Notes under the pieces: model-generated
The model's input: only the letters and a program-made list of their open reading frames with translations
Told to the model about the DNA's origin: nothing
The model's database searches: none
Origin: Paucimonas lemoignei
GTDB lineage: Bacteria > Pseudomonadota > Gammaproteobacteria > Burkholderiales > Burkholderiaceae_D
Direction of reading: 5' to 3'
NCBI RefSeq assembly: GCF_004342585.1
Contig: NZ_SLZQ01000004.1
Location: 297,560-361,559, forward strand
Length of the DNA: 64,000 bases
Program-made: the position numbers and the translations under genes
Shown: positions 41,466 through 51,460 of the stretch, in pieces
How the letters are laid out: each line of letters opens with the position of its first letter
How positions within the stretch are numbered: position 1 is the stretch's first letter

Positions 41466-42772
41466 TGCACCACCCTGATATTGCTGGTGGCGACAGTTCC
41501 GGCTGACGGCTGTTGCCGCGCCTGCCGCGGCGCAGTCAGCGCCACCAGGGCATTGATGGCGATCACCAGCAGCACGGTGCGCAAGGTATCGCACATCGGC
41601 TCGATCGCCACGAACAAGACGAACGCCGCTTCGAAGGGCAGCCCCAGTAGGCCGCATACCACAGCCGTTTGCGAAATGGTGACGACACCGCTCATGCCGG
41701 TGGAAGCAAAGCCGGCGATCACGGCAGCCAGCACCACCACGCCGTATTCGGCCGCACCCAGTTCGCGGCCGTAAAGCTGGGCGATGAAGACCGCCGCCAT
41801 GCTGTAGTACAGCGCCGGCCCGACGCGAAACAGCGCCGTGCCGAGCGGCACCAGCAATTCCGTGATGCGCTTGTCGAATCCGAGCCGCTCCACCAGCGCG
41901 CTCATCATGGCCGGCATGCACGCCACACTGTTACGGCTGGCCAGCGCGATGAAGAAGGGCGCTTCCTGCGAACGCAGCACGGTTGCCAGGCTACGGCCAG
42001 ACCTGCGCCAGAGGATGAAAATGCACAGCGCCAGCAACAGTGCGGTCACCACGGCGAAAGCCAGGAGAAAATGCAGCATGACGTGAAACGGCTCGATGCC
42101 GGCGCCGGCAAATTGGCCGGCGGCCAGCACGAACGATGCCGGCGGCAGCAGGTACAGCATCCACGCGGTCATGCGCTGGCAGGCACGGAATACCGTGTCG
42201 CAGCTATCGATGAGGCTGTGCGCCCGCTCCCCTGGCACGCTTGCCACGGCAAAGCCGAACAGCAGCGCGAACACCAGCGACTTGAGCGTGTCGCCCAGCG
42301 ACAGCGCGCTGAAAATATTGTCCGGCACCAAACGCGCCAGCAACTGGCTGGCGACATTGGTGTGCGGCGCATCCTGGTGCGGCGCCAGCAGGTGCACGCT
42401 GGTTTCGACGCCGGACAGGTCCGCTTGCACCAGTTTGCCGAAGGCTTGCAGCGCTTGCTGATCCAGCCCCGAACCAGGCGCGGCAAGATGCATGTAAAGC
42501 ACGCCTGCCATGCTGGCCAGCGCCATGCCGGCCAGCAGAAAGACGATGCTGCGGCCCAGGTACTGCGAGGCGGCGGAATCACGGACCAGGCGGCTGATGC
42601 TGACAATCACTGCCGATACCAGGAACGGTAGCACCACCATCTTCAGCAAGTCGATGTACGCCGCACCGATGAATTTCAGGCTTGCAGCAAAGTCCGGCGC
42701 GAGCATGCCGGTCGCCGCGCCCGTCAGGATGGCGGCGAGGATCGTCAACGGATGGGTAAGAATTCTAGTCAT
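41462..42772 (-). CDS. Dicarboxylate/amino acid:cation symporter (DAACS family)
   Basis: A 436-residue secondary transporter of the GltP/DctA type with about eight helices and two re-entrant loops. Landmarks: front ILTHPLTILAAILTGAATGM, FIGAAYIDLLKMVVLPFLVS (helix 1-2 motif), and the substrate region with ALASRNSVACMPAMMSALVE (normally SSxATLP; here the Ser-rich hairpin has changed), PLGTALFRVGPALYYSMAAV and STGMSGVVTISQTAVVCGLL. The altered hairpin and loss of the NMDG-type Asn-Met-Asp suggest a divergent substrate. Neighbouring racemase and binding protein point to acidic amino acids. Confidence 0.88.
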   Translation of the reverse strand: MTRILTHPLTILAAILTGAATGMLAPDFAASLKFIGAAYIDLLKMVVLPFLVSAVIVSISRLVRDSAASQYLGRSIVFLLAGMALASMAGVLYMHLAAPGSGLDQQALQAFGKLVQADLSGVETSVHLLAPHQDAPHTNVASQLLARLVPDNIFSALSLGDTLKSLVFALLFGFAVASVPGERAHSLIDSCDTVFRACQRMTAWMLYLLPPASFVLAAGQFAGAGIEPFHVMLHFLLAFAVVTALLLALCIFILWRRSGRSLATVLRSQEAPFFIALASRNSVACMPAMMSALVERLGFDKRITELLVPLGTALFRVGPALYYSMAAVFIAQLYGRELGAAEYGVVVLAAVIAGFASTGMSGVVTISQTAVVCGLLGLPFEAAFVLFVAIEPMCDTLRTVLLVIAINALVALTAPRQARQQPSAGTVATSNIRVVQ

Positions 42773-42791
42773 ACTGTTGTGGCCGACGCTT

Positions 42792-43607
42792 TCATTTCAG
42801 GTGTTGCCCATACCGCTCCAGAATCTGTTCGGCGGAATACTTGATATTTTTCTGCTGCAAATACAAATTCACAAAACCATGCAGATGGTAATTGTCGGCG
42901 CTGACGGCAATGCCGATGGTATCGGTAATGTCTTCGATAATCACCGAACGCAGCGCCAACGCCAGGTCCGGGCGTGTCTTGAAGACGCGCTTGATTTCGA
43001 AAGCATCGCGGTATGCCGCTGTGATCTGGCCGGCGGCGACCGCATCGACCGCCGCTTCCCAGCTATCGAATTCCATCACCTTCGCCTTGGGAAAATTAGT
43101 CCTGGCGAAACCGACGTAGGAGGATTGCGCGATCACGCCGATGGTGCCGGTAAATTGCTGCAAGGCCTCGGCAACCGATTTGCGGCCCGCCAGTTCGGCA
43201 AAGCGCAGACGGTTGACCAGCAAGGCATGCGGCAGCACGATGTAAGGGTCGCTGAACATGACGCTTTGCGCGCGCGTCAGCGTCCTGCTGAGCTTGGCGG
43301 CGGCCATGTCGGCGCGACCTTGCGCGACCAGGTTGACGGCATCGTTGAAATGCCGGGCCTCCCGGTTGAATACGGCGCGCACACCCAGCTCTTGCGCAAT
43401 CGACTTGGCCAATTCGATATCCAGGCCTTTGAGCTCGCCTTTTTCCTCGAAAAAGAAAGGCGGCATCTGGAGCGCCGGCACCGCCACCACCAGGCTGCCG
43501 CTGGCCTTGATGGCCGCCGTGTCGCGCGCCGCCACCATGCCGGCATGCAGTAAAAAAAACGCGCCGGCCAGCAGGCACAGCAGGTAACGCAAGCGGAATA
43601 TCGTCAT
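42792..43607 (-). CDS. Extracellular solute-binding protein family 3
   Basis: A 271-residue periplasmic protein with signal peptide (RLRYLLCLLAGAFFLLHAGM). The fold of amino-acid-binding proteins is clear: FFFEEKGELKGLDIELAKSI, VNLVAQGRADMAAAKLSRTL, then the hinge and second lobe ending with YGQHLK. No permease or ATPase is adjacent, so it either feeds another ABC system, or serves as a ligand-binding receptor partner of the cyclase. The ATG at 43607 has GGAAGG 5 bases upstream. It follows the cyclase by 14 bases. Confidence 0.88.
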   Translation of the reverse strand: MTIFRLRYLLCLLAGAFFLLHAGMVAARDTAAIKASGSLVVAVPALQMPPFFFEEKGELKGLDIELAKSIAQELGVRAVFNREARHFNDAVNLVAQGRADMAAAKLSRTLTRAQSVMFSDPYIVLPHALLVNRLRFAELAGRKSVAEALQQFTGTIGVIAQSSYVGFARTNFPKAKVMEFDSWEAAVDAVAAGQITAAYRDAFEIKRVFKTRPDLALALRSVIIEDITDTIGIAVSADNYHLHGFVNLYLQQKNIKYSAEQILERYGQHLK

Positions 43608-43621
43608 CAGCCTTCCCTTCC

Positions 43622-45718
43622 TCAAGCCAGCCGCTTGGCGGCGCGCGCCCGGCATTTTTCCAACATGCGCTGCGCTACCGGGTCGTCAGGAAAGCGCGCC
43701 AGGATTGCCGCGTAAGCCTGCGCCGCCTGCTCGACATTTCCCTGGGCATAGTCAGCGTACGCCGCCGTCGTCATGCGGCACAGGGCCATGTCGTCTTCGC
43801 TCGCGGCCAGCTCGGCATCGGCGTCGCGAATGGCCAGCAATTCGTACACCACCAGCTCGCTCTTGCGGCCCTTGACCAGCACCGCGTCGATCGGCCTTAA
43901 CCAGAGGCGCTCGCCGGCTTCGCGGTAAACGTTATGGCTGACGCATGTCCAGGTGCCCAGCTCCTTGTTGATGCCCTCCAGGCGCGACGCGACGTTGACG
44001 CCATCTCCCATGACGGTGTAACTGACCCGTTCCTCGGACCCGATGTTACCCACCAGGATAGCGTCGGCATGAATGCCGATACGCACCTTCAGCGGCGCCA
44101 GTCCCTGCGCTTCCCATTCCCGGTTCTTGGCAGCCATCCGCCGGCGCGCCCGCACGGCGGCGACGCATGCCCAGTAGGCGTGATCATCCATGCCAACCGG
44201 CGCGCCCCAGAAAGCCATGACGGCGTCGCCGATGAACTTGTCCACCGTGCCGTGCGCCTGTTCGACCGCCTCGGTAAAGATGGCAAAATATTCCGACACG
44301 CGCGCCAGCAATTGCTGCGACGGCTCGACCTCCGCCAGGCTGGAAAAGTTTTCAATGTCGGTGAAAAACGTGGTGAGGTAACGGCTCTGCACACCGAGCT
44401 GCGTGCCATGTCCCGACTTGATCAGCTGTTGCACCAGCCCCTTGGGCACGTAAGCGGTGAAGGATTCCAGGCCGCGCGCCAGCAGATCGATCGCTTCGGA
44501 CAGGTATTTGATTTCCTGCACGCGCGACTCGACCGGGCGGATCCGGTCGAATCGGAACTCGCGGATATGCGCGACTTCATCGGCCAGCCGCTCGATCGGC
44601 CGTGAAATCGAGCGCGAGAGGCGGTAGATCAGGAAAATCTGCAGCAGCAGCGCCAGCAAGCCGAACCCCACCAACTGGCGGTTGATGCGCTTGATGTCGC
44701 CAACAAAGTCATCGGTGGGGACGATGATCAGCAATTCCCAATCCTTGTTAAAGTCGCGCGGGAACGGTGAAAAAATCCCCAGGTATTCGGTATTGTTGGC
44801 GCCGGCGTAAAAAGTAAAGCGGTCTTGCCGAGTACGCAGACGTTCGGCCAGCGCCGCACCCACGCGCGGATCGTCAAGCCTGTCGAGGCGGTTCTGCGCC
44901 AGTTCGCTATCCTTTTTCATCAGCACCTGGTCGAATGCCGGATGCGCGACGATGCCGCCGCTGGCATCGGCGATGATGGTCATGCCGTGCGGGGACACGC
45001 GATTGTCGGACAGATACTGCGACAGCGTCTTCAGGGTGAAATCAGCGGCAACCACGCCCAGCGTCTGCCCCTTGTCGCGCACGGGCGCGCTGACGGTCAC
45101 GCCCAGTTCGCCGGAACTGGCGAACAGGTAGGGGTCGGAAATACTGGCGCCGCCCAGCCTGACGGCATCGCGATAAAAGCTACGCTGCCGGGGATCATAG
45201 CTGGCCGGTCCACGGCGCTGGGCAAGGCGGCGGTCCCACTCCGCATGAAAGACGTAGGTATCGATAGCCGGCCTGGCACTGGCATCGAGAAAGCGGCTCA
45301 CCAGCATCGTGCCGGGCGGCGAGGTCTCGCCGAAGATGCGGAAATCCGCCACTTCGCGCCGCACCTGGCGGAATGAGCCGTCGGCGAAGCTCACGTAAGC
45401 GGCATACACCGCTTCATTCAATGCGAGGATCTCGTTGAGGTAATCGGCGGAAGACTCGCGGCGGAAGTAATCGGGCTGATCGCGCATCAGCGTCGCCCCC
45501 GTGCGCACGGTGGCTAACATCGGATTGAACAGACGCGTCGTCATATTGACGATATCGGCCTGCGTTTTCTGGATGAAGCGTTCGGACTGTTGCGCGCTGA
45601 GCTTCAAATTGGCGCGATAGTTGGCCACCACGAAAGTGATGATCACCGGCATAGTCAGGATGACAAAGATCAGGCTGATGGTGATGTGCAGCCGGATGAC
45701 GCGCTTGCGGAATACCAT
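43622..45718 (-). CDS. Receptor-type class III adenylate/guanylate cyclase
   Basis: A 698-residue membrane cyclase. N-terminal helix (ITISLIFVILTMPVIITFVV), a dCACHE periplasmic sensor (about 35-330, with VSAPVRDKGQTLGVVAADFT and GIFSPFPRDFNKDWELLIIV), a second helix (LVGFGLLALLLQIFLIYRLS), HAMP, then the catalytic domain (about 440-620) with metal-binding Asp in FFTDIENFSSL near 451, KFIGDAVMAFWGAPVGM carrying the second Asp, and TVMGDGVNVASRLEGIN. The C-terminal 60 residues resemble a TPR helix pair (AAQAYAAILARFPDDPVAQR). dCACHE domains often bind amino acids, and the operon continues with amino-acid binding, uptake and racemase genes. Product cAMP is likely; the Lys/Asp purine-specificity pair was not verified. 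Confidence 0.9.
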   Translation of the reverse strand: MVFRKRVIRLHITISLIFVILTMPVIITFVVANYRANLKLSAQQSERFIQKTQADIVNMTTRLFNPMLATVRTGATLMRDQPDYFRRESSADYLNEILALNEAVYAAYVSFADGSFRQVRREVADFRIFGETSPPGTMLVSRFLDASARPAIDTYVFHAEWDRRLAQRRGPASYDPRQRSFYRDAVRLGGASISDPYLFASSGELGVTVSAPVRDKGQTLGVVAADFTLKTLSQYLSDNRVSPHGMTIIADASGGIVAHPAFDQVLMKKDSELAQNRLDRLDDPRVGAALAERLRTRQDRFTFYAGANNTEYLGIFSPFPRDFNKDWELLIIVPTDDFVGDIKRINRQLVGFGLLALLLQIFLIYRLSRSISRPIERLADEVAHIREFRFDRIRPVESRVQEIKYLSEAIDLLARGLESFTAYVPKGLVQQLIKSGHGTQLGVQSRYLTTFFTDIENFSSLAEVEPSQQLLARVSEYFAIFTEAVEQAHGTVDKFIGDAVMAFWGAPVGMDDHAYWACVAAVRARRRMAAKNREWEAQGLAPLKVRIGIHADAILVGNIGSEERVSYTVMGDGVNVASRLEGINKELGTWTCVSHNVYREAGERLWLRPIDAVLVKGRKSELVVYELLAIRDADAELAASEDDMALCRMTTAAYADYAQGNVEQAAQAYAAILARFPDDPVAQRMLEKCRARAAKRLA

Positions 45719-45812
45719 GTTATTTGTCTTTACCGTCGCTCAGGCCGGAAGAGGAAAATTCGTTAAGGAATGCTCCTTATGATAGTCGAATTACATCAAA
45801 TGTTGATTAAAA

Positions 45813-47807
45813 TCAAAAAATTGTTGGGTCGCCCAACATGATGCGCAAGCCGCTGGCGCGCCGGGTCTTTCTGGCCACCGCCGCCTCCAGCACCGCCGCC
45901 GGCGCCAGCAGGGTGAAGAATTCCCGTGCCCGCGTAATCCCGGTATAAATCAGCTCGCGCGCCACCACCTGGCTGGCTTCCTGCGGCAGCACCATTGCCA
46001 CGTGGCGGAATTCCGATCCCTGCGACTTATGCACCGTCATCGCATACGCAGTCTCGACATCGGCCAGGCGCGTCGCCAGCACGCTGCGCACCGCCTCGCC
46101 GTTGAGGAAATACACGCGCTTGGCATCGGGGCGCGCCGGGTCCGGCAAGGTGATGCCGATATCGCCATTGAAGACGCCCGCGCCCTGGTCGTTGCGGGTG
46201 ACCATGACCGGCCTGCCGGTGTACCACTCGCTGCGGCGGCGGATCAAGCCTTGCGCCTCTAAGCATTGTTCGATGGCCTGGTTGATGCCGGCCACGCCCC
46301 ACTCGCCCTCGCGCACGGCGCACAGCACGCGGAAAGTGTCGAACGCCAGCAGCAGCGACTTTACCCAGGCTTCATGGGCGGCGGCGTCACCCGCCGGCGG
46401 CGGCTGCTTCATCAATTCCAGATAGCGGCGATAACCGCCTTCGGCGCCCGCGCGGCCATGCAGCGCCAGCGCCAGCAAGTCGGCCTGGCGCGCCGGGTCG
46501 AGCCAGCGCACGGAAGCGTCTTCTTGCGCACGCAGGCAAGCTACCGCGGCGTCGGCATCGCCGTCATTGACAGCGGTCGCCAGCGCACCGATCGGGCCGC
46601 CGAAGCGCCGGCTCTTGCGCAGCATGACGGTTTGCTGGGCCAGCACATCGCCGGCGGCAAGCATCGCCGCGGGCATCGCCTGGCCGCAAGCCGCCAGCAC
46701 GTAGCGCGCCGTGGCGTCGGTATAACGCCCCTGCTGCGCCTCGAAGCACAAGTCGCCCAGCACGGCACCGGCTTCCACCGATGCCAGCTGGTCCTTGTCG
46801 CCCAGGAGAATCAGCATGGTGGTCGGCGGCAGTGCGTCGAGCAAAGCCGCCATCATTTCCAGATGCACCATCGAGGCTTCGTCGACGATCAGCACATCGA
46901 TATCGAGCGGATTGCCGGCATGGTGGCGCAGCGCCCGCGTGTCGGGGCGCGCGCCCAGCAGGCTGTGCAGCGTGCAGGCGGCGGGCAGGCGCGCGGCCAG
47001 TTTCGCCAGGTTCAGTTCATTGCCAAGCCGGCCAGCCAGGCCGCCGAGCGCATCATCGATCGATTGCTTCAGGCGCGCCGCCGCCTTGCCGGTGGGCGCC
47101 GCCAGGGCGATGCGCAAGCGGTCGGGGTCGTCGGCCAGCGCGAACAGCAGCGCCAGCAGGCGCGCCACGGTGTAGGTTTTGCCGGTGCCCGGGCCGCCGG
47201 TAATGATGGAAAAGCCGCTGCGCACCGCCATCGCGCAGGCGATGCGCTGCCAGTCGGGATCGTGCGAACCGTCGGTAGATTGCGGCGCGGCTTCGCCGGT
47301 ATCGAACAGCAAGTCCAGCCATTCGCGCACCCGCGCGGCATCGACTTCGCGCCGGGTGGCGGCACGCCGGGCCACCTCGCGGGCGACCTGGGTCTCGTTT
47401 TTCCAGTAGCGCCGCAGATACAGCCGGTCGCCATCCAGCACCAGCGGCTGGCGGCGGTCTTCCGTGCCCACCACCCATACCTGTTCGCATGCGCCCAGCG
47501 CCGCCTGCCAGGCTGCGACATCATGCGGCAGCGCGGCGCACCATTCGCGCAAACCGTCCCAGTGCTCGCGCGCCCAGCCCAGCAAGGCGCAAGGGTCGGC
47601 GGCGAGCTCATCGAGCTTGAGGCAGCTATGGCCGCGCCCTTCGAGCTCGGAGAGCAGGGCGCTGGCCAATGCCAGCGGGATTTCGGAACTCTGCGGCGCC
47701 GGCGCCAGCGACGCGATGAAGCGGGCGAAGGCGGCGCCGAGCTGCCTCAGTTGCCCGGCTTCGACAAGCGCGTCGAAACCATCGAACAAGCCTTGTGAAG
47801 GGTTCAT
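45813..47807 (-). CDS. recD: RecD, exodeoxyribonuclease V alpha subunit
   Basis: A 664-residue SF1 5'-3' helicase of the RecBCD repair nuclease. Walker A GGPGTGKTYTVARLLALLFA near 210, Walker B with IDVLIVDEASMVHLEMMAAL, LLGDKDQLASVEAGAVLGD (motif III), and the C-terminal UvrD-like motif TVHKSQGSEFRHVAMVLPQE, then YTGITRAREFFTLL. N-terminal domain about 120 residues. Last gene of recC-recB-recD; its ATG overlaps the RecB stop as ATGA. Confidence 0.94.
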   Translation of the reverse strand: MNPSQGLFDGFDALVEAGQLRQLGAAFARFIASLAPAPQSSEIPLALASALLSELEGRGHSCLKLDELAADPCALLGWAREHWDGLREWCAALPHDVAAWQAALGACEQVWVVGTEDRRQPLVLDGDRLYLRRYWKNETQVAREVARRAATRREVDAARVREWLDLLFDTGEAAPQSTDGSHDPDWQRIACAMAVRSGFSIITGGPGTGKTYTVARLLALLFALADDPDRLRIALAAPTGKAAARLKQSIDDALGGLAGRLGNELNLAKLAARLPAACTLHSLLGARPDTRALRHHAGNPLDIDVLIVDEASMVHLEMMAALLDALPPTTMLILLGDKDQLASVEAGAVLGDLCFEAQQGRYTDATARYVLAACGQAMPAAMLAAGDVLAQQTVMLRKSRRFGGPIGALATAVNDGDADAAVACLRAQEDASVRWLDPARQADLLALALHGRAGAEGGYRRYLELMKQPPPAGDAAAHEAWVKSLLLAFDTFRVLCAVREGEWGVAGINQAIEQCLEAQGLIRRRSEWYTGRPVMVTRNDQGAGVFNGDIGITLPDPARPDAKRVYFLNGEAVRSVLATRLADVETAYAMTVHKSQGSEFRHVAMVLPQEASQVVARELIYTGITRAREFFTLLAPAAVLEAAVARKTRRASGLRIMLGDPTIF

Positions 47808-50800
47808 GCTTCTTCATCCTCCATGGCAGGCGGCGATGGCAACAAGGCGTCCAGCGCATCCAGCAGCGCGGCATGCGCCGGCAAGTGATAACAGCCGTGC
47901 GTGCCAGGGTGATTCAAGCCGCGCAGGAAATAAAAGAGCGCGCCGCCCAGCTGGGATTGCGGGTCGTAATCTGCGCCCAACCGGCTGCGCAACAGGCGAT
48001 GCAGCGCCAGCAGATAGATCGCCCCTTGCACGTCATAGCGGCAACCCGCCATGCCGGCAGCCAGCGCCTCGCGATGATAGCCATCGTCGTTCGGCGCCAG
48101 CATGTTGGATTTGTAATCCATCACCCAATACCGCCCCTCATGCTCGAACACCAGGTCCTTGAAGCCACGCAGCATGCCATGCAGCTGGCGCGGCGACAGC
48201 GGCGCGCGGGCGATGCCATCGAGGTAATGCTCCTGGCACAGCGCGTCGAGCGCGGCGGTATTGAGGTCCTTGGCTGGAAACCAGAACTCGGCTTCCGGCA
48301 CGACCACGTCGAGGTCGCGCAGCGCCACGCCCAGTTGCGGCAATGCCGTGCTGGCGGCAGCCTGCATCCAGGCGACCGTGTCGTCCTGCCGGTGGCCCCA
48401 CCCTGCCCGCTCGCAGCGCGCGCGCAGGCGCATCTCGAAACCCGGGTCATCGATGATGGCAAAGCCTTCGCAAGCCATCCATTCCAGCTGCGCATGCAGA
48501 AACTGGCCGGGCAACGAGCCGCGCGGAAAGCGGTGCCAGGGACTATCCTGCAGCTTGCCGCCGGGCAGGCGACTATCGTCGTCTTCGGCCAGCTTCTCCG
48601 CCAGCGACGTGACTGGCGCCGGCATGCTTCCCAGCTCGCGCGTGATCGAGGAATAACTGGCGATTTTCCAGTTGCGCTCGAACTCGACGGCAAAGTGGGG
48701 CGTGTCGCGCAGGTCGGGCTGATGATCGCGGCGCGACAGCACGGTGTGTCCCGCTTCTTCCGTGGCATCGAGAATCGCGATGGCGGCGCAGTCGCCGCGC
48801 ATATCCTGCAAGCGCGCCATGAGCGCGGCGCTGTCGATCTTCGCGCCGCCGCCCAGCAGGTAGCCGAATGCGCAGTCATGGATCTTGTCCTTGAGCGACA
48901 TCACTCCCAGCCACAGCGCATGGCGCGCACGCGTCAGCGCCACGTACAGCAGGCGCAAGTCTTCTTCCATGCGGGCGGCGTCCACGGCGCTGCGCGCTTC
49001 TTCGCACAACGTGAAGTCGATGCAGCGCTTGCCGGTGGCATCGGTATAGGCGAAGAAGCTGCGATTGCGGCGGTCGACCGCCCTGGCGCTGACGGCGAAC
49101 GGCAAGAACACCAGCGGATATTCGAGACCCTTGGACTTGTGCACCGTGATCACCTGGACCAGTTCGGCATCGCTTTCCAGGCGCAGGATGCGTTCATCGC
49201 CGCCTTCGCCATTGCCGCTGACCTGCTCGGCCAGCCAGCGGATCAGCGCATGCTCGCCATCCAGGTTCTGGCTGGCGGTCTGCAGCAATTCGGCCAGGTG
49301 CAGCAAGTCGGTCAGGCTGCGCTCGCCGCCAACTTCGCGCAGCAGGATCGCCGGCAAGCCGAGTTCATGGATGAACCGGCGCAGCATGGCCAGCACGCCC
49401 TGGCGCTGCCAGACCGTGCGCAAGGCTTTCAATTGCTCGGTGCGCGCTTCCCACGCCACGTCGTCCGCCGCCAGATGCGCCAGTTCATCCAGCGACAGGC
49501 CGGCCGTGCGGGTGGCGAACGCCGCGCGCGCCAGGCTGGCGTTCAATGGATTGGCGATCGCATGCAGCCATTGCAGCACGTCGGCCGCCACCACGCTGTC
49601 GAACACGGAATCCTTGTCCGAAAGGTAGACGCTCGGCACCTTGCGGCGCTGGAGCGCACGGCGGATTGCCGCCGCTTCGTGACGGTCGCGCACCAGCACG
49701 GCGATATCGGCGGGCTTCAAGGCAGTCAATGTGCCGTCTTCCGCCATGAACCCCGCCTTGTCATCGTTGAGCAGCGCGACGATCTGCTCGGCGCAGCGCG
49801 CGGCGAAATGCTCGCGATACGCTTCGGCATTCATCTCCGCGTCGGCGCAGCACCAGATCGTCATGGCGGCAACGGAGCCGTCGGATGCGGTCAGGTATTC
49901 CTTGCGGCCATGCGCCTCCACGGGTTCGAACGGCAGCGGATTTTCATCCTGCCGGCGGAAGCGGAACGCGCCGGCGGCATGGCCGCACTGGGCCGGCTGG
50001 CCCGGCGATCCGGCCCTGCCCTCGGCATGCAAAAACAAGTGGTTGACCGCCTTGATGACTGCGGCAGTGGAGCGGTAGTTGGTGCCCAGCAGGTAATGCC
50101 GTCCTTGCGTGGCGCGGCGCGCGGCCAGGTAACTGTGGATATCGGCGCCGCGAAAGCCATAGATCGCCTGCTTGGGGTCGCCAATTAGAAATAAGCCAAG
50201 CTCGTCGGGATTGTCGGCGATGCGGTAGAGCGTATCGAAGATACGGTACTGTTCGGGCGAAGTATCCTGAAACTCATCGATCAGGGCCACCGGATACTGG
50301 CCGGTGATGCGGCGCGCCAGGACTTCACCGTTGGCGCCTTCCAGCGCCACGCGCAAGCGCGTCAACATATCTTCAAAGCCGAATTGACGACGGCGGCGCT
50401 TCAATTCCAGCACGCGCTGCGCAACGCGGCAAGCGGCATGGCGGTGGATCTGGTGCGCCAGCGGTTCGCAAGCCGCCAGTTTTTCCTGCAACGAGGCGAT
50501 GGCATCGAAATCTGCCGGCACCTCGGCGGTAAAGCCCTTGTTGAAGGCGGCGATGATTTTGTCGGGAAGCAGTTTATCCCAGCCCTTGCTGAAGCCTTCT
50601 TCCGGCATGATGGCGTTTGGGTCTTCGCACCACTTCCGCAAGGCGTCGAAGCAGGCATCCAGCGTGGCCTGGCGCATCTTGGTGCCGCTCAAGCCTTTGC
50701 GGTTGGCTTCCACCCAGCCGGCCATGCGTTCGATGCGCTCGCTCCAGCCGGGCTTCAACGATGCCGCCAGCGCCTTTTGGCTACCGGCGATACGCAATAT

Positions 50801-51460
50801 CATCTGCGCCAGGGATTCGTCGCCGGCCTCTTCAAAGAGGCTGACGTGGCGGATCAACTGGCGCATGCCGGCTTCCAGCGCTTCGAGGTTTTTCCAGCAA
50901 CCGAGCAGCGATGCCAGCGCCTCGCCTTCGAGCGCGTACACGTGCTGGCGCCAATAGTCGCGCACGGCATCGCGGAACAAGCCTTCCTCGCTGCTGACCA
51001 ATTCTTCATCGAACAGACAGCCGCTGTCGAAAGCATGTTCGCGCAGCATGCGCTGGCACCAGGCGTCGATGGTAAAGACAGCCGACTCGTCCATCGATTC
51101 GGCGGCCAGCATCAGGCGGTGCGCCGCCTTCAGCCGCTCGCCCTCATCGGGATAAGCATCGATGAGCTCGCTCAGAAATGCATCGTGCGCCGGCGGCGAC
51201 GCGCCACGGAAGCAATGGGCCGCCTCCACCAGGCGGGCGCGAATCCGATCCGACAGTTCGCGCGTGGCGGCGCGGGTGAAGGTCATCACCAGGATTTCCG
51301 ACGGCGCCAGCGGGCGCACGAATCCCTCCTCGCCGCCATGCCCCAGCACCAGCCGCACATACAATGCGGCGATGGTCCAGGTCTTGCCGGTGCCGGCGCT
51401 GGCCTCGATCAGGCGCGAACCCTTGAGCGGAAACCGCAATGGATGCAGCATCTGGCTCAT
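47804..51460 (-). CDS. recB: RecB, exodeoxyribonuclease V beta subunit
   Basis: A 1218-residue 3'-5' helicase and nuclease. Walker A EASAGTGKTWTIAALYVRLV at 19-38, Walker B ALIDEFQDTSPEQYRIFDTL, GDPKQAIYGFRGADIHSY (motif III), TVHKSKGLEYPLVFLPFAV (motif V), and the C-terminal nuclease domain with YLDGIARAPLSPRQLHG and the catalytic VMDYKSNMLA near 1113. Complete and typical; it degrades and processes double-strand break ends until Chi. Its ATG overlaps the RecC stop (ATGA). Confidence 0.95.
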   Translation of the reverse strand: MSQMLHPLRFPLKGSRLIEASAGTGKTWTIAALYVRLVLGHGGEEGFVRPLAPSEILVMTFTRAATRELSDRIRARLVEAAHCFRGASPPAHDAFLSELIDAYPDEGERLKAAHRLMLAAESMDESAVFTIDAWCQRMLREHAFDSGCLFDEELVSSEEGLFRDAVRDYWRQHVYALEGEALASLLGCWKNLEALEAGMRQLIRHVSLFEEAGDESLAQMILRIAGSQKALAASLKPGWSERIERMAGWVEANRKGLSGTKMRQATLDACFDALRKWCEDPNAIMPEEGFSKGWDKLLPDKIIAAFNKGFTAEVPADFDAIASLQEKLAACEPLAHQIHRHAACRVAQRVLELKRRRRQFGFEDMLTRLRVALEGANGEVLARRITGQYPVALIDEFQDTSPEQYRIFDTLYRIADNPDELGLFLIGDPKQAIYGFRGADIHSYLAARRATQGRHYLLGTNYRSTAAVIKAVNHLFLHAEGRAGSPGQPAQCGHAAGAFRFRRQDENPLPFEPVEAHGRKEYLTASDGSVAAMTIWCCADAEMNAEAYREHFAARCAEQIVALLNDDKAGFMAEDGTLTALKPADIAVLVRDRHEAAAIRRALQRRKVPSVYLSDKDSVFDSVVAADVLQWLHAIANPLNASLARAAFATRTAGLSLDELAHLAADDVAWEARTEQLKALRTVWQRQGVLAMLRRFIHELGLPAILLREVGGERSLTDLLHLAELLQTASQNLDGEHALIRWLAEQVSGNGEGGDERILRLESDAELVQVITVHKSKGLEYPLVFLPFAVSARAVDRRNRSFFAYTDATGKRCIDFTLCEEARSAVDAARMEEDLRLLYVALTRARHALWLGVMSLKDKIHDCAFGYLLGGGAKIDSAALMARLQDMRGDCAAIAILDATEEAGHTVLSRRDHQPDLRDTPHFAVEFERNWKIASYSSITRELGSMPAPVTSLAEKLAEDDDSRLPGGKLQDSPWHRFPRGSLPGQFLHAQLEWMACEGFAIIDDPGFEMRLRARCERAGWGHRQDDTVAWMQAAASTALPQLGVALRDLDVVVPEAEFWFPAKDLNTAALDALCQEHYLDGIARAPLSPRQLHGMLRGFKDLVFEHEGRYWVMDYKSNMLAPNDDGYHREALAAGMAGCRYDVQGAIYLLALHRLLRSRLGADYDPQSQLGGALFYFLRGLNHPGTHGCYHLPAHAALLDALDALLPSPPAMEDEEA

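Noticed and set aside
47795..50188. 797-codon forward ORF opposite RecB
   Set aside because: High-GC antisense frame; RecB motifs on the minus strand are decisive.
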